NCBI RefSeq assembly: GCF_004331485.1
Contig: NZ_SJKD01000007.1
Location: 248,001 to 312,000 of the forward strand
Reading direction: 5' to 3'
Source: Kribbella capetownensis
GTDB lineage: Bacteria > Actinomycetota > Actinomycetes > Propionibacteriales > Kribbellaceae
Length of the DNA stretch: 64,000 nucleotides
Shown here: in pieces, positions 25,131-34,179 of the stretch
How positions within the stretch are numbered: position 1 is the stretch's first letter
How the letters are laid out: every line of letters starts with the position of its first letter
Translations under genes and position numbers: made by a program
The notes under the pieces: model-generated
What the model saw: the letters and a program-made list of their open reading frames with translations, nothing else
The model's database searches: none
Told to the model about the DNA's origin: nothing

Positions 25131-26351
25131 TCAGCGATCCAGCGTCATGGACGGATCGGTTGGTATATCAAGAGGATCGACCGGGAACGCGATCCAGCCG
25201 GACCGCAGATGCAGCCGGATCCGGAACTGGTCGGCGGTCAACGCCCGCTTTCCCTTCGACCCGACGGCCTCCACGGTGACCGCCCGCCCACCGGACGGCC
25301 CGACGCCGGTCCGCTTCACCACCCGCAGACTCTGGATCGTCCCGACAGCGAAGGCCGCCTCGATCTCCGCCGCCGTCCGCGTCACCGTCCAGGTCACGTT
25401 CGGATTCCCGTTGCCCGGGTACGCGTCCCAGCCGTCCGCCTTCATCACCTGGTACGGAATCGGGCCGGCCGCCGTCGCTCCGCCGTTCGACGACGAGAAC
25501 TCCGCGATGATCGGCTTCCCCTTGTACCACCGCACCTGCCCGACGGTCGCGGCGATCGCGGTGTTCGTCGACGACTTCTCCGAGTCGTACCCGCCGTACA
25601 CCTGGCAGGCCGTCGTGTCACACAGGTCGTACGCCTTCCGCGTCGCCCGGCTCCGATGGAAGACGGAGTAGGTGCGTGCGGCAATGGCCTGCGCCTGCAG
25701 TGCGGCCGGCTTCCAGCTGGACACGGCCTCCCGCGGTACGACGCCGCGCAGGTAGTACTCGAGTGACACGACGTTCACCGTGTCCAGATGCACTCCGGAC
25801 ACGTCGACCGCCCGCAGCGCACCGCGATACCGCCGTACGGCACCACTCGGCAGGATCAGCCCTATCACCGGTGCACCCTCGAACTGGGTGATACCTGTGA
25901 ACGTCTTCCACAGCGTCCATGTGCGCGTCTTGCTGTTGAACGAGCTCACCTTGGTGCCGTGGTCGCCGTACGGATCGATCGACCACTGGTTCCGGGTCGA
26001 TGCCCTGGGCAACTCGTAGACCTTGCGGGTGATGAGGTCGCGGACCTTCAGGTGGTTGACCACACCGACCCGGATGCCGTCGGTGGTGTCCGCGGTCACT
26101 CGGACCCGGATGCTGCCGGTCGCCTTGCCCGTGGTCGTTCCCGGGTAGTAGAAGTCGAGGATCTGCTTGACCGACTTCCCCGCGATCGCGGCGCCCTGAG
26201 CGCCGTACTGCGACATCCCCCGGCCGTGGCCGAAGCCGCGACCGCTGATGGTGGTGTCCGCGGCCGCGGTCGGGTCGATCTCCCGCGCCTGCGCGGTCGC
26301 GCTGATCAAGGTGGAGGACAAGACGATCGCGGCGACCGCGCGCTTGTTCAT
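25131..26351 (-). CDS. Secreted SpoIID/LytB-domain protein
   Basis: 406 residues. Signal peptide (1-22). SpoIID features: GRGFGHGRGMSQYGAQGAA near the N-terminus, then the LEYYLRGVVPREAVSSWKPAALQAQAIAARTY block and CDTTACQVYGG. SpoIID/LytB proteins are lytic transglycosylases that trim stem-less glycan strands, classically at sporulation or division. The ATG overlaps the amidase stop (ATGA), so the two wall enzymes are made together. Confidence 0.88.
   Translation of the reverse strand: MNKRAVAAIVLSSTLISATAQAREIDPTAAADTTISGRGFGHGRGMSQYGAQGAAIAGKSVKQILDFYYPGTTTGKATGSIRVRVTADTTDGIRVGVVNHLKVRDLITRKVYELPRASTRNQWSIDPYGDHGTKVSSFNSKTRTWTLWKTFTGITQFEGAPVIGLILPSGAVRRYRGALRAVDVSGVHLDTVNVVSLEYYLRGVVPREAVSSWKPAALQAQAIAARTYSVFHRSRATRKAYDLCDTTACQVYGGYDSEKSSTNTAIAATVGQVRWYKGKPIIAEFSSSNGGATAAGPIPYQVMKADGWDAYPGNGNPNVTWTVTRTAAEIEAAFAVGTIQSLRVVKRTGVGPSGGRAVTVEAVGSKGKRALTADQFRIRLHLRSGWIAFPVDPLDIPTDPSMTLDR
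25160..25171. promoter_or_regulatory. TTGGTATATCAA motif, right member of an inverted pair
   Basis: Exact reverse complement of 25029-25040, located in the last codons of the SpoIID gene. The similarity continues outward (a following G and a GGATC at 2-3 bases). It may be a distal operator for the GH76 promoter. Confidence 0.35.
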
Positions 26352-27733
26352 GGTGAGCTCCTGTACTGGACGGTGATCGTGCGCCGGCTCTGGTTGTAGT
26401 TCAGCCAGCCGTGCTGGTACCGCTGCCGCGAGCCGCCTGTCATCTTGTAGACCTCGGTGGTCGGCAGCCCGAGCCGCGACCGCTCGGCGCCGAGACTGCG
26501 GTACCGCGAGCGGAACATGCCGACCGTCGAATGGGGGCCAGTGGCAACGGAGTAGAAGATGTCGCGATGGGCGAAGTACGTCGCCCAGCCCGTCCGGGTC
26601 CGGTGCTCACCCCAGAACGGCGGGCCGACCGCACGCAGGCCGAGCTTCAGCGCGAACCGGTAGATGGGCGTCGCGACACTGCCACCCATCAGTACGTCGA
26701 CCCGGTGCCTCAGCCACGGCAACTGCTTGTACAGCTGGGCGCCCGGGCACGCCGTCGCCTTCGTGTCGCGGTGCCCGGAGATGCTGAGCAGCTTGGTGCC
26801 GCCGAGCACCACCGTCGACTTCGGCGACCGGTAGTAGGCGTCGAACTTCCACGCGATCACGCGCGCCGTCTTCTCCAGCATCGCCTGCGTCGGCCCGGCC
26901 TTCTCGAAGTTGCCGATCAGCGCGATACCGAACGAGTTCGTGTTGAACGAGCCGGTGTGCGCACCGAGGACGGGCAACTGCGCACCGCCGTACCGGCCCT
27001 CGAAGACGCGGCCGAAGCGGTCGACGAGGAAGTTGTAGCCGACGTCGCACCAGCCGCGGCTCTTCACGTGGTACGCGTACATCCCGCGCACCATCGCGGC
27101 GACCTGCGTACGGCTGTAGTCGTTGCGATCCGCGGTGTGGTGAACGAACGCGGCCATCACGGTCTGCGTGTACTTCGGCCGCGCGCACGCCGCCCCGTTG
27201 TGACTACGCAACCGCTCGTCGGCACCCCACTGCTTGCGGCTCGCCATCGCCGGCATCGGGTACGGCGTACCACTCGCACTCGCCTGCGCATCGGGTGGTT
27301 CAAAAGAATCACCGGCCAATACACCCGGCTGAATCAGCACCACTTTTGCATCGGCGACCGATGTACCGTCGCTGGTCAATGCACTCGCCTGCACCCCGGT
27401 CGCATTACTGACCCACAACGGTTCGGTACCGGATCGCTCAATTCCTTCAGGAACCGATGGATCTGGACCGTGTTCATCTTCGACGGTCAGCGACTCCCAG
27501 TCGCTCCACTGACCGTTCTGCTGAACGCGGACCTTCGCCTGCACCGCCTGCACTCCAACAGGCCACGTGATACCGACCATTGCGAACGGTTTCGTCTCAA
27601 CAGCAACAGAAGGTCCGTCGAGTGACAGTTCCTGGTACGACGGCTCGATCTCAGCGGCCTGGTGCTGCAGGGTGGGTAGGACCAATGAGACAACGGTGAC
27701 ACCGAGCGGGAGCAGTCGGGAGAACGTGCTCAT
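26348..27733 (-). CDS. Secreted N-acetylmuramoyl-L-alanine amidase / PGRP-domain protein
   Basis: 461 residues from ATG 27733. Hydrophobic signal (about 8-28). A beta-rich segment (40-150) precedes the amidase_2/PGRP domain (about 160-345): AFVHHTADRNDY, GWCDVGYNFLVDRFGRVFEGRYGG, HTGSFNTNSFGIALIGNFE and SGHRDTKATACPG, giving the two His, Cys zinc ligands and the Tyr. The C-terminal 100 residues resemble LGFP-type repeats used for wall association. It should cleave the lactyl-amide bond of peptidoglycan. It leads the operon with SpoIID and lies upstream of GH76. Confidence 0.88.
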   Translation of the reverse strand: MSTFSRLLPLGVTVVSLVLPTLQHQAAEIEPSYQELSLDGPSVAVETKPFAMVGITWPVGVQAVQAKVRVQQNGQWSDWESLTVEDEHGPDPSVPEGIERSGTEPLWVSNATGVQASALTSDGTSVADAKVVLIQPGVLAGDSFEPPDAQASASGTPYPMPAMASRKQWGADERLRSHNGAACARPKYTQTVMAAFVHHTADRNDYSRTQVAAMVRGMYAYHVKSRGWCDVGYNFLVDRFGRVFEGRYGGAQLPVLGAHTGSFNTNSFGIALIGNFEKAGPTQAMLEKTARVIAWKFDAYYRSPKSTVVLGGTKLLSISGHRDTKATACPGAQLYKQLPWLRHRVDVLMGGSVATPIYRFALKLGLRAVGPPFWGEHRTRTGWATYFAHRDIFYSVATGPHSTVGMFRSRYRSLGAERSRLGLPTTEVYKMTGGSRQRYQHGWLNYNQSRRTITVQYRSSP

Positions 27734-27793
27734 GGGCCAGCCTTCCGGCGCAGGTACGACGGTCGCTGGGCGGCGCTCATCGATTATGCGCGC

Positions 27794-27833
27794 TGCGTGA
27801 CCGCTTTCCCGGTATTGCGTGACCCTGCGTGGC
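27794..27833. promoter_or_regulatory. TGCGTGACC direct repeats between divergent genes
   Basis: TGCGTGACC occurs at 27794-27802 and 27816-27824 (22 bases apart, two helical turns) and in degenerate form TGCGTGGC at 27826-27833. They lie between the amidase start (27733) and the next gene (27910), suited to a regulator binding one face of the helix. Confidence 0.35.
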
Positions 27834-27909
27834 GGCACGGTTTTGACGGATTGGATAGGCTCGGCGTAAAGCCGTCGAGGCTTGATCCCTACGTTTGAAG
27901 AGGCCCGGC

Positions 27910-28749
27910 ATGGAACTCATCCTGATCATCGCGGTGGTGGTGATCGCGGTGCTGGCATATCGCTCGTACCGTCGGACCCAGCTGCAGAACAAGCAGCAGC
28001 ACGAGATCACCGCCGCCGAACTGGAATCGGTGAAGCGGACCGCCGACGAGGACATCACCCGGTTCGGCGAGGAGCTGCAAGACCTCGACCTGGACATGGT
28101 GGGCAAGGATCTCGGCGACGGCGCCCGGCAGGACTACCAGCGCGCGCTGGACTCCTACGAGTCGGCCAAGCAGGCGGTCGGCCAGGTCACCGAGGCGGAT
28201 CAGATCAAGCACGTGATCGAGATCCTCGAGGACGGCCGGTACGCGGCCGCCTGTGTGCGCGCCCGAGTGAAGGGCGAGCCGCTGCCGCAGCGCCGCCCGT
28301 CCTGCTTCTTCAACCCGCAGCACGGTCCGTCCGTGGTGGACGTGACCTGGGCGCCGCCAGGCGGTGCGCCGCGTGAGGTGCCGGCCTGCGCGGCCGACGC
28401 CGAGCGGGTCCGCGCCGGCGCAGAACCCGACGTCCGCAAGGTCATGGTCGGCCCGCAGCGGGTGCCGTACTGGGAGGCCGGCCCGGCCTACTCGCCGTAC
28501 GCGCAGGGCATGTTCGGCGCGCTGGGCGGTGTGATGACCGGCATGTTCCTCGGCACGATGCTCGGCGGCATGTTCGCCGGCGGCGGCTACGGGGACTACG
28601 CAGCCGGGTACGACGCCGGGATGGCCGACGGTGGTGACGGCGGCGGCGATGGTGGCGGTGACGGCGGCGGCGACTTCAACATGGGCGACGGCGGCGGCGA
28701 CTCCGGCGGCTGGGACTTCGGCGGCGGAGACTTCGGCGGCGACTTCTGA
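27910..28749 (+). CDS. Membrane-anchored protein with Gly/Asp-rich tail, unknown function
   Basis: 279 residues from ATG 27910 (GAAGAGG upstream). One N-terminal transmembrane helix (3-17), a charged, probably coiled-coil segment (about 20-110), a Cys-containing middle domain (PSCFFNPQHGPS..., VPACAADAERVR), a hydrophobic Gly/Met stretch (GVMTGMFLGTMLGGMFAGGG) and a tail of repeated GGGD units. The middle part suggests a structured domain shared by actinobacterial paralogues, but I do not recognise the family. Confidence 0.75.
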   Translation: MELILIIAVVVIAVLAYRSYRRTQLQNKQQHEITAAELESVKRTADEDITRFGEELQDLDLDMVGKDLGDGARQDYQRALDSYESAKQAVGQVTEADQIKHVIEILEDGRYAAACVRARVKGEPLPQRRPSCFFNPQHGPSVVDVTWAPPGGAPREVPACAADAERVRAGAEPDVRKVMVGPQRVPYWEAGPAYSPYAQGMFGALGGVMTGMFLGTMLGGMFAGGGYGDYAAGYDAGMADGGDGGGDGGGDGGGDFNMGDGGGDSGGWDFGGGDFGGDF

Positions 28750-28765
28750 CCGACCGCTCTACAAG

Positions 28766-28799
28766 GCCACCCGCGGACACCTGTCCGCGGGTGGCTTTT
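28766..28799 (+). terminator. Rho-independent terminator
   Basis: GCCACCCGCGGAC-acct-GTCCGCGGGTGGC followed by TTTT, a perfect 13-bp stem 17 bases after the stop codon: a textbook intrinsic terminator. Confidence 0.92.
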
Positions 28800-28916
28800 G
28801 TTGCTAGCAGCAACTGGCAGACACACGACTTGGCGGGTACAGGCCAGCGGGGACGTCTTGCCCGCGTGTCCTGCCGGTGGTGAGGATCACGGCGACGAAC
28901 CATCTGGGGAGGATCC

Positions 28917-31900
28917 GTGAGGCGACACCTTCGGCGTACCGTGATCGGCGTACTGGCGGCGGGGCTGCTCGCCACGTCGGGGGTGAGTGCGCGAGCAGAA
29001 GAACGACCGGACAAGGTCGAGCCGGCGCTGGCGGCGCAGCTCGATGCGGGCCAGTCAGGCTTCTGGGTGCGCTTCGCCCGGCAGCCCGAGCTGAAGTCCG
29101 TGGCACGGATCACCGACTGGAAGGCGCGCGGCGAGGCCGTCGTCTCCGCTCTGCGCACCAAGGCGGACAGCGATCAGTCCAAGGCGGTCCGGCTACTGCG
29201 TGCCGCGAAGGCGGACTACGTCTCGCTCTACATCGACAACTCGATCTACGTCCGGAACGGCAGCCGTGAGCTCGCGGCGAAGCTCGAGACAGACCCGGAC
29301 GTCGTGTCCCTGCAGGCTCCCAAGACGTACGCGTTGCCGAAGCTGTCGACGACACCGAAGGCCAACGCCACCGCAGGTCTCGAGTGGGGCGTCTCGGCCG
29401 TCCACGCCGACCAGGTCTGGAGCCGGTACGGCGCCACCGGTCAGGGCATCGTGGTCGGGAGCATCGACTCCGGTGCGCAGTACGACCATCCGGCGCTGGA
29501 GCAGCAGTACCGCGGCACCAACGCCGACGGCACATTCAGCCACGACTACAACTGGTACGACCCGGGCCGGGTCTGTCCGACCGAGGCGCCGTGCGACAAC
29601 GTCGGGCACGGCAGCCACACGATCGGCACGATGGTCGGCGACGATCACGCCGGCCACCAGATCGGCGTCGCCCCCGGCGCCCGCTGGATCTCGGCGAAGG
29701 GCTGCGAGACCCCCGACGGCTGCACCGATGTGTCGCTGGCGCTGAGCGCACAGTGGATGCTGGCGCCGACCAAGCTGGACGGGTCGGACCCGGACCCGTC
29801 GAAGCGGCCGAACGTCATCAACAACTCGTGGTCCGGGTCGCCGAACGACCCGTGGTACCAGGACTGGGTCCGGCAGTGGGTTGCCGCCGGCATCTTCACG
29901 ACCTTTGCCGCTGGCAACAACGGACCTGTTTGCGCGACCGCGTCCTCGCCGGGTGACTATGCCGAGTCGTACGCCGTCGGTGCCGTCGACGAGCACGGTG
30001 CCGTGGCGAGCTTCTCCTCGCGCGGCAACCCGGCGTCCGGCACCATCAAGCCCGACATCGTCGCACCCGGTCAGATGATCCTGTCCAGCGTTCCCAACAA
30101 CCGGTTCGGCTACTCCAGCGGTACGTCGATGGCCGCACCACACCTCAGCGGCGCTGTCGCACTGCTGCTGTCGGCCGCTCCGTCGCTGATCGGCGACGTA
30201 CAAGCGACTCGGGCGATCCTGGACCGGTCCGCGCACGATCACGACGACACCAGTTGCGGCGGTACACCGGCCGACAACAACGTCTACGGCGAAGGCATGC
30301 TCGACGTCTACGAAGCCGTCAGCGACGCACCCCGCGCCAACGCGGGTCTGCTCACCGGAACCGTCACCGACGGCACCGGCGCACCGCTGCCCGGTGCCAG
30401 GCTCAGCACCCCCGACAGCAACGTCGTGACGACCGGCGCCGATGGGATGTACCAGCTGTACCTCGACGCAGGTGACCACGACGTGACCGTGCAGTCGTTC
30501 GGCTACGCCACGCAGACCTTCCACGTGCAGATCGGGGCGCAGACCACCACGACGAAGGACCTCCAGCTCAGTACGACGCCACGCTCGACGCTGAGCGGGC
30601 TCGTCCGCGACGGTTCCGGTCACGGCTGGCCGCTCTACGCCAAACTGACGATCGACGGCGTACCAGGTCAGTGGTACACCGATCCCCGCACCGGCCGGTA
30701 CACGATCGACATGCCGGTGGGGACCACCCACAAACTGGTCGTCCAGCCCGTGTACGGCGGCTACACCACCACGAGCCTCGACGTCCTCCTGACCGACGAC
30801 CTGGTCAAGGACGTCGCCGTTGAGATCGACACGAAGACCTGCACGGCACCGGGGTATGACGCCCAATGCCAGAAGGTGCGTGGCGGACTGGTGCAGGGCG
30901 TCGTCAAGGACGCGAACACCAACCAGCCGGTCAACGGCGCGACCATCACCCGCGCCGGCCAGTCGGCGACCACGGTCACCACAGCGGACGACCCCGCGCT
31001 GTCGGACGGGTTCTACTGGTTGTTCGCACCGGCCGGCACCGAGAAGGCTGCCGCGGCGATGCATGGGTATCAGCAGCAGAAGAAGGCCGTCACAGTCCAG
31101 ACCGACTGGGTGCGGCCACTGAACTTCGCACTGAAGGCCGGTCGCCTCACAGTCGCGGAGTCGGGCGTCGATGCCACGCTCAGGCTCGGCAAGTCAACGC
31201 ACAAGACACTCACCATCACCAACGACGGCACGGCGCCTGCGACGTACTCGATCGCGGACACCCAGCGCGGCTTCGAGCTGCAGCAGTCGCTCAAGGCCGC
31301 CGGAATCACGCCAGTACGCCGTACTCCGGCGCAGCCCCAGCCTGGACGCATCACGACTGGTGCCACTCAAGCAGCCGCTGCTCAGCCGGCCGCCGAATGG
31401 TGGCTTCCCGTGGCGAATTACCCCGTGCCGGTGAAGGACAACGCGGCAGCGGCGCATGACGGTCTGCTCTACTCGTTCGGCGGCGCACTGGCCGACGGCA
31501 CGCCCACTCCGGTGTCGTTCGTGTACGACCCGCCGCAGCTGCAGTGGCGCCGGCTGGCTGACATGCCGGAGGCGCGGCAGAAGCCGGCCGCCGGGTTCGT
31601 GGACGGCAAGTTCTACGTGGTCAGCGGCTGGGGCCCGTCAGGTGCACCGGCGCCGAAGACGCTGATCTACGACCCGGCCGCGAACCGCTGGAGCTCAGGC
31701 GCCGCGAATCCCAAGCCTTGGGGTGCCGCAGGTTCGGCGGTTGTCGATGGCAAGGTCTACTCGGTCGGCGGGTGCGTCGACGAGTGTCAGGCGGCCACCA
31801 CCGACGTGATGGCGTACGACGTGGCGCACAACAGGTTCGACGCGGTGGCGCCGTACCCGGAGCCGATCTCATGGGCGTCCTGTGGTGGCATGGAGGGCAA

Positions 31901-32753
31901 GCTGTACTGCGCCGGCGGTCTGGGCTCGGACGGCTCCCCGCGGCCGCAGAGCACCTCGCACAGCTACGTCTACGATCCGGCCACGAACAGTTGGGCACGG
32001 GTCGCAGACATCCCGCTGGATCTGTGGGCGAGCAGCTACGCCGTCGCCAACGGGCAGCTGGCCGTCACCGGCGGCGCGGCGATGGACTCGACCGTGCTGA
32101 CCAACGAGGGCTTCGTCTACGACCCGGGCACCGACCGGTGGACCGGACTGCCGAACTCGGCCAACGGCATCTACCGGGGCGCGGCGGCGTGTGGCCTGTA
32201 CCGGGTCGGTGGTCTGCAGGACGCCCGCGCCGTCCCGTACACCGAACAGCTCCCCGGCTACGGCACCTGCGACGACGCGGGGACCGACGCACCCTGGCTG
32301 TCCGAGTCGGTCACCACCGCCACGCTGGCCCCGAAGGCGAGCGTGACCATCACGCTGACGATGGACTCCGGGGCGCTGTCCCAGCCGGGCGTCTACCGAT
32401 CCGCGGTATCGGTCCGAGAGAACACGCCGTACGCCGCACCGTCGGTCGACGTCACGCTGACCGCGCAGGCGCCGGCCAGTTGGGCTCGCCTCTCAGGCAC
32501 CGTGATCGGCCGGACCTGTGACGGCGACACGGTTCCGCTGGCCGGTGCGACCGTTGCGATCGACCGCCGGGCCAGCTCATGGACCCTCGCCACCGCGAAC
32601 GACGACGGCTACGCTCTCTGGCTGCCAGGCGGCGGCCCCAAGGCCCGGGTGGTGGTCGCCGCCCCCGACTACCGACCGGCCTCGGTCGACGTGGCCCTCC
32701 GCCAGGGGTCCGACACTCGTCTGCCCTTCACCTTGGAGCCGCTGTTCTGCTGA
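28917..32753 (+). CDS. Secreted subtilisin-family (S8) protease with carboxypeptidase-regulatory-like and kelch repeats
   Basis: 1278 residues. Signal peptide (1-26), an inhibitor-I9-like propeptide (about 30-130), then the peptidase domain with D184 (GSIDSGAQYDHP), H231 (NVGHGSHTIGT), oxyanion Asn in FAAGNNGP and S404 (SSGTSMAAPH). Two or more CarboxypepD_reg/CnaB-like beta modules follow (GTVTDGTGAPLPGARL; GLVRDGSGHGWPL; GVVKDANTNQPVNGA), then five or so kelch-like blades (about 830-1090: YSFGGALADG, FYVVSGWGPSG, YSVGGCVDEC, YCAGGLGSDG), and a last beta module. GTG start with GGGAGGA. A large extracellular protease, probably binding a surface or polymer through the propeller. Confidence 0.93.
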   Translation: MRRHLRRTVIGVLAAGLLATSGVSARAEERPDKVEPALAAQLDAGQSGFWVRFARQPELKSVARITDWKARGEAVVSALRTKADSDQSKAVRLLRAAKADYVSLYIDNSIYVRNGSRELAAKLETDPDVVSLQAPKTYALPKLSTTPKANATAGLEWGVSAVHADQVWSRYGATGQGIVVGSIDSGAQYDHPALEQQYRGTNADGTFSHDYNWYDPGRVCPTEAPCDNVGHGSHTIGTMVGDDHAGHQIGVAPGARWISAKGCETPDGCTDVSLALSAQWMLAPTKLDGSDPDPSKRPNVINNSWSGSPNDPWYQDWVRQWVAAGIFTTFAAGNNGPVCATASSPGDYAESYAVGAVDEHGAVASFSSRGNPASGTIKPDIVAPGQMILSSVPNNRFGYSSGTSMAAPHLSGAVALLLSAAPSLIGDVQATRAILDRSAHDHDDTSCGGTPADNNVYGEGMLDVYEAVSDAPRANAGLLTGTVTDGTGAPLPGARLSTPDSNVVTTGADGMYQLYLDAGDHDVTVQSFGYATQTFHVQIGAQTTTTKDLQLSTTPRSTLSGLVRDGSGHGWPLYAKLTIDGVPGQWYTDPRTGRYTIDMPVGTTHKLVVQPVYGGYTTTSLDVLLTDDLVKDVAVEIDTKTCTAPGYDAQCQKVRGGLVQGVVKDANTNQPVNGATITRAGQSATTVTTADDPALSDGFYWLFAPAGTEKAAAAMHGYQQQKKAVTVQTDWVRPLNFALKAGRLTVAESGVDATLRLGKSTHKTLTITNDGTAPATYSIADTQRGFELQQSLKAAGITPVRRTPAQPQPGRITTGATQAAAAQPAAEWWLPVANYPVPVKDNAAAAHDGLLYSFGGALADGTPTPVSFVYDPPQLQWRRLADMPEARQKPAAGFVDGKFYVVSGWGPSGAPAPKTLIYDPAANRWSSGAANPKPWGAAGSAVVDGKVYSVGGCVDECQAATTDVMAYDVAHNRFDAVAPYPEPISWASCGGMEGKLYCAGGLGSDGSPRPQSTSHSYVYDPATNSWARVADIPLDLWASSYAVANGQLAVTGGAAMDSTVLTNEGFVYDPGTDRWTGLPNSANGIYRGAAACGLYRVGGLQDARAVPYTEQLPGYGTCDDAGTDAPWLSESVTTATLAPKASVTITLTMDSGALSQPGVYRSAVSVRENTPYAAPSVDVTLTAQAPASWARLSGTVIGRTCDGDTVPLAGATVAIDRRASSWTLATANDDGYALWLPGGGPKARVVVAAPDYRPASVDVALRQGSDTRLPFTLEPLFC

Positions 32754-32756
32754 CAG

Positions 32757-34148
32757 TCAGCTGCGCAGGTGGAGGCGGCGGGCGGCTTCGGCGATCGAGC
32801 CGGTGATGGAGGGGTAGACGGTGAACGACTGGGCGACCTGATCGACGGTGAGGCGGGTGCCGACGGCCAGTGAGATCGGGTGGATGAGCTCACTGGCCCG
32901 TGGGGCAACGACAACGCCGCCGACCACGATGCCGGTGTTCGGCAGGCAGAACAGCTTCACGAAGCCGTCCCTGACACCCTGCATCTTGGCCCGGGCGTTG
33001 TCGGCCAGCGGTACCTTCACGGCCATCGCCGTACTGCCGCCGGCGTCGACGACCGCCTGGGTCAGGCCGACCGTGGCGATCTCGGGCGCGGTGAAGACGT
33101 TCGACGACACGGTCGACTTGTCCAGCGGGGAGACCGCGTCGCCAAGCGCGTGCGACATGGCGATGCGGCCCTGCATCGCAGCGACCGAGGCCAGCATCAG
33201 TACGCCGGTGCAGTCGCCGGCCGCGTAGACGCCGCGTGCCGTGGTCCGGGAGACCCGGTCGACCGTGACGAAGCCGCCGTCGCCGAGCGACACGCCCGAC
33301 TCGACCAGTCCCATGTCGTTGGTGTTCGGCAGCGATCCGACCGCGAGCAGCGCGTGCGAACCCTCCACCGTCCGGCCGTCGGTCAGTGTCACCACGACCC
33401 CGTCGCCCTGGCGCCTGACCGACTCGGCCCGGGACTTGCCCAGCACGGTCAGCCCGCGCCGCTTGAACACGTCCTCCAGTACGGCGGCCGCGTCGGCGTC
33501 CTCACCGGGGAGCACCCGGTCCCGCGACGACACCAGGACGACGTCGCTGCCGAGGGCGTCGTACCCGCTGGCGAACTCCGCCCCGGTCACACCGGAGCCG
33601 ACCACGATCAGCCGCTCCGGCAGTTCCTCGAGCTCGTAGACCTGCTCCCAGGTCAGGATCCGCTCGCCGTCCGGTTCCGAGCCCTTGAGGATGCGCGGCC
33701 TTGCACCAGTGGCGATCAGGACGACATCCGCGTCCAGCCGCTCGTTGCCGACGACCACGGTCTCGGGGCCGTCCAGCCGGCCGCGGCCCTTGATCACCCG
33801 CACCTTGTCGCGCTCCAGCCGGCGCTCGATCCCCTGGCCCTGGGCCGTCGCCAGCGCCTTCACGCGCTGGTTGACGACGGACAGATCGACCCGCACGGAG
33901 TTCGCCGGGTCTGCATTGTCACTGGCACCGTCGCCTGTAACTCTGACGCCCAGCTCGCCGGCCTCCTCCACCTCGGTCATCACCTCGGCGGTGGCGATCA
34001 GGGTCTTGCTCGGGACAGCGTCGGTGAGCACGCCGGAACCGCCGATCCCGCCGGAATCGACAACCGTCACCTCCGCCCCGAGCTGGGCAGCCGCACTGGC
34101 CGCTTCGTACCCGCCGGGACCGCCTCCGATGATCACAACTCGCGCCAC
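32757..34148 (-). CDS. NAD(P)H-quinone dehydrogenase of the LpdA type (flavoprotein lacking the disulfide)
   Basis: 463 residues. FAD site RVVIIGGGPGGYEAASAAAQLG, NAD site IVVGSGVTGAEFASGYDALG, second FAD motif GVYAAGDCTGVLMLASVAAMQG and a C-terminal dimerisation domain. In lipoamide dehydrogenases the segment after the FAD site carries CxxxxC; here GGIGGSGVLTDAVPSKTL has no cysteine, as in mycobacterial LpdA, which reduces quinones rather than lipoamide. GTG 34148 starts the protein right at the FAD motif. It is divergent from the next gene with only 31 bases between. Confidence 0.88.
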   Translation of the reverse strand: MARVVIIGGGPGGYEAASAAAQLGAEVTVVDSGGIGGSGVLTDAVPSKTLIATAEVMTEVEEAGELGVRVTGDGASDNADPANSVRVDLSVVNQRVKALATAQGQGIERRLERDKVRVIKGRGRLDGPETVVVGNERLDADVVLIATGARPRILKGSEPDGERILTWEQVYELEELPERLIVVGSGVTGAEFASGYDALGSDVVLVSSRDRVLPGEDADAAAVLEDVFKRRGLTVLGKSRAESVRRQGDGVVVTLTDGRTVEGSHALLAVGSLPNTNDMGLVESGVSLGDGGFVTVDRVSRTTARGVYAAGDCTGVLMLASVAAMQGRIAMSHALGDAVSPLDKSTVSSNVFTAPEIATVGLTQAVVDAGGSTAMAVKVPLADNARAKMQGVRDGFVKLFCLPNTGIVVGGVVVAPRASELIHPISLAVGTRLTVDQVAQSFTVYPSITGSIAEAARRLHLRS

Positions 34149-34165
34149 GGGAGGCCATTGTTCCG

Positions 34166-34171
34166 TATCCT
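34166..34171 (+). promoter_or_regulatory. -10 element of a leaderless promoter
   Basis: TATCCT lies eight bases before the GTG start at 34180 and no Shine-Dalgarno is present, the arrangement of leaderless actinobacterial genes. The gap to the divergent LpdA gene is 31 bases, so the two promoters must overlap. Confidence 0.45.
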
Positions 34172-34179
34172 GTGTCGTC

